From Solirubrobacterales bacterium (GTDB lineage: Bacteria; Actinomycetota; Thermoleophilia; Solirubrobacterales; Solirubrobacteraceae), in NCBI GenBank assembly GCA_027314825.1, contig DAHVAB010000108.1, forward strand, positions 1 through 7,759: a DNA stretch of 7,759 nucleotides, in the 5' to 3' direction. The position numbers were made by a program, and so were the translations under genes. The notes under the pieces are model-generated. The model did not search any database. It was not told the DNA's origin and saw only the letters and a list, made by a program, of their open reading frames with translations. This document shows positions 5,620 to 7,759 of the stretch, piece after piece (positions within the stretch are counted from its first letter, which is position 1; every line of letters starts with the position of its first letter).

Positions 5620-6252
5620 CTAGACGAGTACCGGCTGGCCCGCGGCCCGCGTGATCGCTTCGATCTCCTCGGAGGCACGGTCGAACTCCTCGTCGGAGAG
5701 GACCGGCGTGCCCTCGAAGGGCAGGTCGCGCTGCAGCTCCATCCAGGAGCGGCAGCCGAGGTACTCGTCGCGGATCTTGACCGTCACCGGACGCGGGATC
5801 CGGTAGGTGCGCAGGAGCAGCACGTGCAGCGGGTGACGCCGCTTCCAGGCCAGCCGCTTCTCGGCGTAGTCGGTCGTCCAGACGTAGAACGGCGCGAGCG
5901 CCTCCACGCACCGAGGGTCGGTGATCGTGAAGTGGCCCGCCACCTCCGCCCAAGCCCGGATCCTGACCCTGTCCGGCTGCGGCACGCCGCCCGGCGAGGA
6001 GAAGTCCTCGACCGACGGCTCTCCGTCGCCCCAAACCCCTTCCTCCAGGGCGCGGCGCAGCTCGGGACGGTGCGACTCGCGAACGAGGTCGTTGCACTGA
6101 TGGTCGAACGTGGGGTAGAGGAAGAAGCGCTCGTGCTCGAGCCGGAAGTGCTTTTCCGGTTCACGGATGCCACCCTTGCGCAGGGTGATCAGCTGCTCGC
6201 CTTCGGCTAGTGCTCGGACGGTGACCGCCCATTCCTTCAGAGCAATTGGCAT
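5620..6252 (-). CDS. DUF1802 family protein
   Basis: This 210-residue protein is recognised as DUF1802 by its N-terminal ALKEWAVTVRALAEGEQLI (4-22), followed by TLRKGGIREP (23-32), EHERFFLYPTFDHQ (39-52), then a middle part with VRIRAWAEV (about 95-103). The second half has FYVWTTDYAEKRLAWKRRHP (about 121-140) and ends in an acidic helix SDEEFDRASEEIEAITRA. The family is uncharacterised; conserved Lys, Gly-Gly and His residues near the N-terminus suggest a binding or catalytic site, but nothing in the sequence gives a reaction. No signal peptide or membrane segment is seen. ATG 6252 is favoured because the conserved motif begins three residues later; its Shine-Dalgarno is weak. It converges on the cysM-mec operon, and the upstream AT-richer spacer holds a possible promoter for it. 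Confidence 0.85.
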   Translation of the reverse strand: MPIALKEWAVTVRALAEGEQLITLRKGGIREPEKHFRLEHERFFLYPTFDHQCNDLVRESHRPELRRALEEGVWGDGEPSVEDFSSPGGVPQPDRVRIRAWAEVAGHFTITDPRCVEALAPFYVWTTDYAEKRLAWKRRHPLHVLLLRTYRIPRPVTVKIRDEYLGCRSWMELQRDLPFEGTPVLSDEEFDRASEEIEAITRAAGQPVLV

Positions 6253-6326
6253 GGTGAAGCTCTATCGATCGTTTGCAGACAACACGACCCGCGGCCCGAG
6301 GGTGTTCTGGAGCCGCAGCGCCCTTA

Positions 6327-6371
6327 AAGATACGAAATCCAGGCGAAAATCCCAAATCGCCTGCAAATCGC
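6327..6371 (-). promoter_or_regulatory. Candidate promoter with AAATC repeats upstream of the DUF1802 gene
   Basis: On the minus strand, TTGGGA (6350-6355) and TATCTT (6327-6332) are separated by 17 bases, a fair -35/-10 pair, and would give a leader of roughly 70 bases before ATG 6252. The stretch is far richer in A+T than its surroundings. It carries four copies of AAATC on the plus strand, starting at 6335, 6347, 6354 and 6365. CAAATCGC is exactly repeated 11 bases apart (6353-6360, 6364-6371), overlapping the -35 region, as an operator might. The rest of the 151-base gap (6253-6403) shows nothing further. Confidence 0.4.
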
Positions 6372-6403
6372 GGGTTTTTGACGCCCTCTTGACCGGTGTG
6401 CGC

Positions 6404-7759
6404 TCAGCTGTCGCGGGGCGTCGGCGTCCCCATCCCGCCGCCGCCGGGCGTCTCTATCCGCAGTCGCTGGCCTGCTGAGAGCGTACCGGACGCCTTGCTC
6501 GCAAGCTCACGCTCCTGCTCGCCGCCGCCGGGCGTCTCGATCGGTGGCCGCCGGTCGGACCTCGCGGAGCCGGCTCTCTCGCTTTCGAGTCCACGCTCTT
6601 CGATCGCCCCGCCCGCGATCAGCACGTTGCGCCCGGGCGCGCCCGGCTCGCCTCCGCCGGCGCCGGGCGGCCGGTGGCGGCGGCGCTCGGTGATCAGCGA
6701 GAAGGACATCTCCTGCAGAGCCTCGATCTCGCGCAGGACGCCGTCGCCTCCGCGATATCGGCCCGCGCCGCCCGAGCCGCGGCGCAGCGCGTAGCGTCTC
6801 ACCCGCAGCGGCAGCTCACGCTCCAGCGCCTCGACCGGCGTGTTCAAGGTGTTGCTCATCGCGACGTGCACGCCGCTCGGGCCGTCCGCCTCCGGGCAGG
6901 CGCCCTGCCCGCCGCCGATCGTCTCGTAGTAAGTGAAATGCTCGTTGCCGAGGGTGAGATTGTTCATCGTGCCCTGCCCGAGCGCGCGGCCGAACGCGGC
7001 CAGCACCAGGTCGGCCACCCTGGAGGAGGTCTCCACGTTGCCGGCCGCGACCGCGGCGCCCGGGAGGGCGTTCAGCAGGCAGCCTGGCTGCGCCACGATC
7101 TCGATCGGCCGCAGCGCGCCGGTGGAGGGTGGGATGTCCGGGTCGGTGAGCACGCGCACGGCGAACATGCAGGCGGAGCGCGTGACCGCGAGCGGGCAGT
7201 TGAGGTTGCCATCGTGCTGGGCGGCGCTGCCGGTGAAGTCCAGGCGCAGACGATCTCCGCGGACCTCCGCGCAGAGCCTCAGGTGGAGATCGCCCTCCGC
7301 CGCCTCCAGCACGTCGCTGGCGTGCAGCGTGCCGTCTGCAAGCGCCGCGATGCAGGCCCGCATTCGCCGCTCCGCGTAGTCGAGCACCGCCGCGCCGGCC
7401 TGCGCCAGCCGCTGTATGCCGATCTGCCGCGCAAGCTCCTCCAGGCGCAGCGCGCCGACCCGGTTGGCAGCCAGCTGGGCGCGAAGGTCGGCCCTGCGCT
7501 CCCGCGGGTTGCGCATCGGCGCGATGATCCGCTCGATCGCCGCGGCGCTCAGGGGCTGCGGCGAGATCACCACGCCCTCCTCGGCGAGGCTGCGGCTGTG
7601 CGCGGGCATCGAGCCGGGCGTGGCGCCGCCCACATCGGAGTGGTGGGCGCGGCTCGCCGCGAAGCCGATCAGCGGGCCGCCGGCGCCACCCGGCCCGCCG
7701 GCGCCACCCGGCCCGCCCGCACCGCCCGCCCCGCCGCGGTCGCCCGCACCGCCCGCCCC
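6404..7759 (-). CDS. hyuB: Hydantoinase B/oxoprolinase subunit (HyuB), 5' end missing
   Basis: The frame is open from the right edge to TGA at 6404-6406: 451 residues, lacking the N-terminus (family members are usually about 500-600). It is HyuB of the hydantoinase/5-oxoprolinase/acetone carboxylase group. Near the edge LIGFAASRAHHSDVGG matches the conserved metal-ligand-like HHxDxGG region, and TPGSMP...EEGVVI follows. Further on are RLDFTGSAAQHDGNLNCP, PGAAVAAGNVETSSRVADLV and GGGQGACPEADGPSGVHVAMSNTLNTPVEALE. The C-terminal end has RRGSGGAGRYRGGDG, PPGAGGGEPG and IETPGGGGMG. Subunit B acts with HyuA to open cyclic imides such as hydantoins or 5-oxoproline with ATP; hyuA would be expected just upstream, outside the window. 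GTG 7633 is not the true start, because conserved sequence continues upstream of it. Two oddities are listed separately: a Gly/Ala/Pro repeat insertion and a duplicated C-terminal segment. Confidence 0.9.
   Translation of the reverse strand, partial: GAGGAGDRGGAGGAGGPGGAGGPGGAGGPLIGFAASRAHHSDVGGATPGSMPAHSRSLAEEGVVISPQPLSAAAIERIIAPMRNPRERRADLRAQLAANRVGALRLEELARQIGIQRLAQAGAAVLDYAERRMRACIAALADGTLHASDVLEAAEGDLHLRLCAEVRGDRLRLDFTGSAAQHDGNLNCPLAVTRSACMFAVRVLTDPDIPPSTGALRPIEIVAQPGCLLNALPGAAVAAGNVETSSRVADLVLAAFGRALGQGTMNNLTLGNEHFTYYETIGGGQGACPEADGPSGVHVAMSNTLNTPVEALERELPLRVRRYALRRGSGGAGRYRGGDGVLREIEALQEMSFSLITERRRHRPPGAGGGEPGAPGRNVLIAGGAIEERGLESERAGSARSDRRPPIETPGGGEQERELASKASGTLSAGQRLRIETPGGGGMGTPTPRDS
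6437..6604 (-). repeat. Diverged in-frame 84-bp tandem duplication in the hyuB 3' end
   Basis: Two adjoining 84-bp units, 6437-6520 and 6521-6604, begin on the plus strand with a 22-base stretch that differs at one position (6437-6458 and 6521-6542). The rest is diverged, but similar again near the far ends. Each unit encodes 28 residues ending in IETPGGG. Counting back from that end, the copies also share E, R, L, S, G and R at the same offsets. Most HyuB proteins have one such C-terminal IETPGGGG motif, so one unit was probably duplicated here. Confidence 0.65.
7673..7759 (-). repeat. Gly/Ala/Pro-coding tandem repeats inserted in hyuB
   Basis: The first 29 residues visible at the right edge are almost only Gly, Ala and Pro in GGA/GGP steps (with one Asp-Arg), directly before the conserved LIGFAASRAHHSD. 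In DNA there is a perfect 18-bp tandem repeat (7681-7698 and 7699-7716). A 19-base identity also recurs 27 bp apart (7714-7732 and 7741-7759, reaching the window end). Typical HyuB proteins have only a short turn here. The repeat's full length cannot be seen. Confidence 0.8.

Noticed and set aside
7673..7759. The right-edge repeats as a CRISPR array or IS end
   Set aside because: The repeats are contiguous, low-complexity and keep the hyuB reading frame; there are no unique spacers, no transposase and no target duplication.

Overview
The window is GC-rich throughout and densely coded. Its proteins look actinobacterial: a Mycobacterium-type CysO/CysM/Mec set and a ChoD-like oxidoreductase. A DUF1802 protein and a short zinc-ribbon/DUF2007 protein are also present. 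My best guess is a deep-branching high-GC actinobacterium, perhaps class Thermoleophilia (Solirubrobacterales). That placement rests on remembered family resemblance, not on a search.

Layout. At 1-312 (minus) is the N-terminal part of a thioredoxin-fold (TlpA/AhpC-like) protein that leaves the window on the left. A 118-bp divergent spacer (313-430) separates it from a rhodanese-ThiF sulfur-activating enzyme (moeZ-like, 431-1612, plus), which is followed by the small sulfur-carrier protein cysO (1652-1927, plus). Convergent to cysO is a cholesterol-oxidase-like GMC flavoprotein (1973-3640, minus). A second 118-bp divergent spacer (3641-3758) precedes cysM (3759-4736), mec (4757-5164) and a zinc-ribbon/DUF2007 gene (5167-5559), all plus. 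A DUF1802 gene (5620-6252, minus) converges on that operon. An AT-richer 151-bp spacer (6253-6403) follows. The right end is the C-terminal ~450 residues of a hydantoinase B/oxoprolinase subunit (hyuB, 6404-7759, minus), whose 5' end lies outside the window.

How the genes work together. moeZ, cysO, cysM and mec together encode the protein-thiocarboxylate route to cysteine known from Mycobacterium tuberculosis. The ThiF/rhodanese enzyme adenylates the CysO C-terminus and loads sulfur on it. CysM, an O-phosphoserine sulfhydrylase, joins CysO-thiocarboxylate to the aminoacrylate intermediate, giving a CysO-cysteine adduct. The JAMM peptidase Mec then releases cysteine. Here the four genes form two cassettes flanking an opposed flavoenzyme gene. 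The two cassettes carry nearly identical promoter-like motifs, each 16 bases upstream of an ATG, which suggests common control.

Points of most interest: CysO ends in Gly-Gly-Arg rather than Gly-Gly; the activating enzyme has its rhodanese domain first; a possible 11-codon leader ORF overlaps the moeZ start; the HyuB C-terminus carries a diverged in-frame 84-bp duplication; and HyuB has a Gly/Ala/Pro repeat insertion made of DNA tandem repeats.
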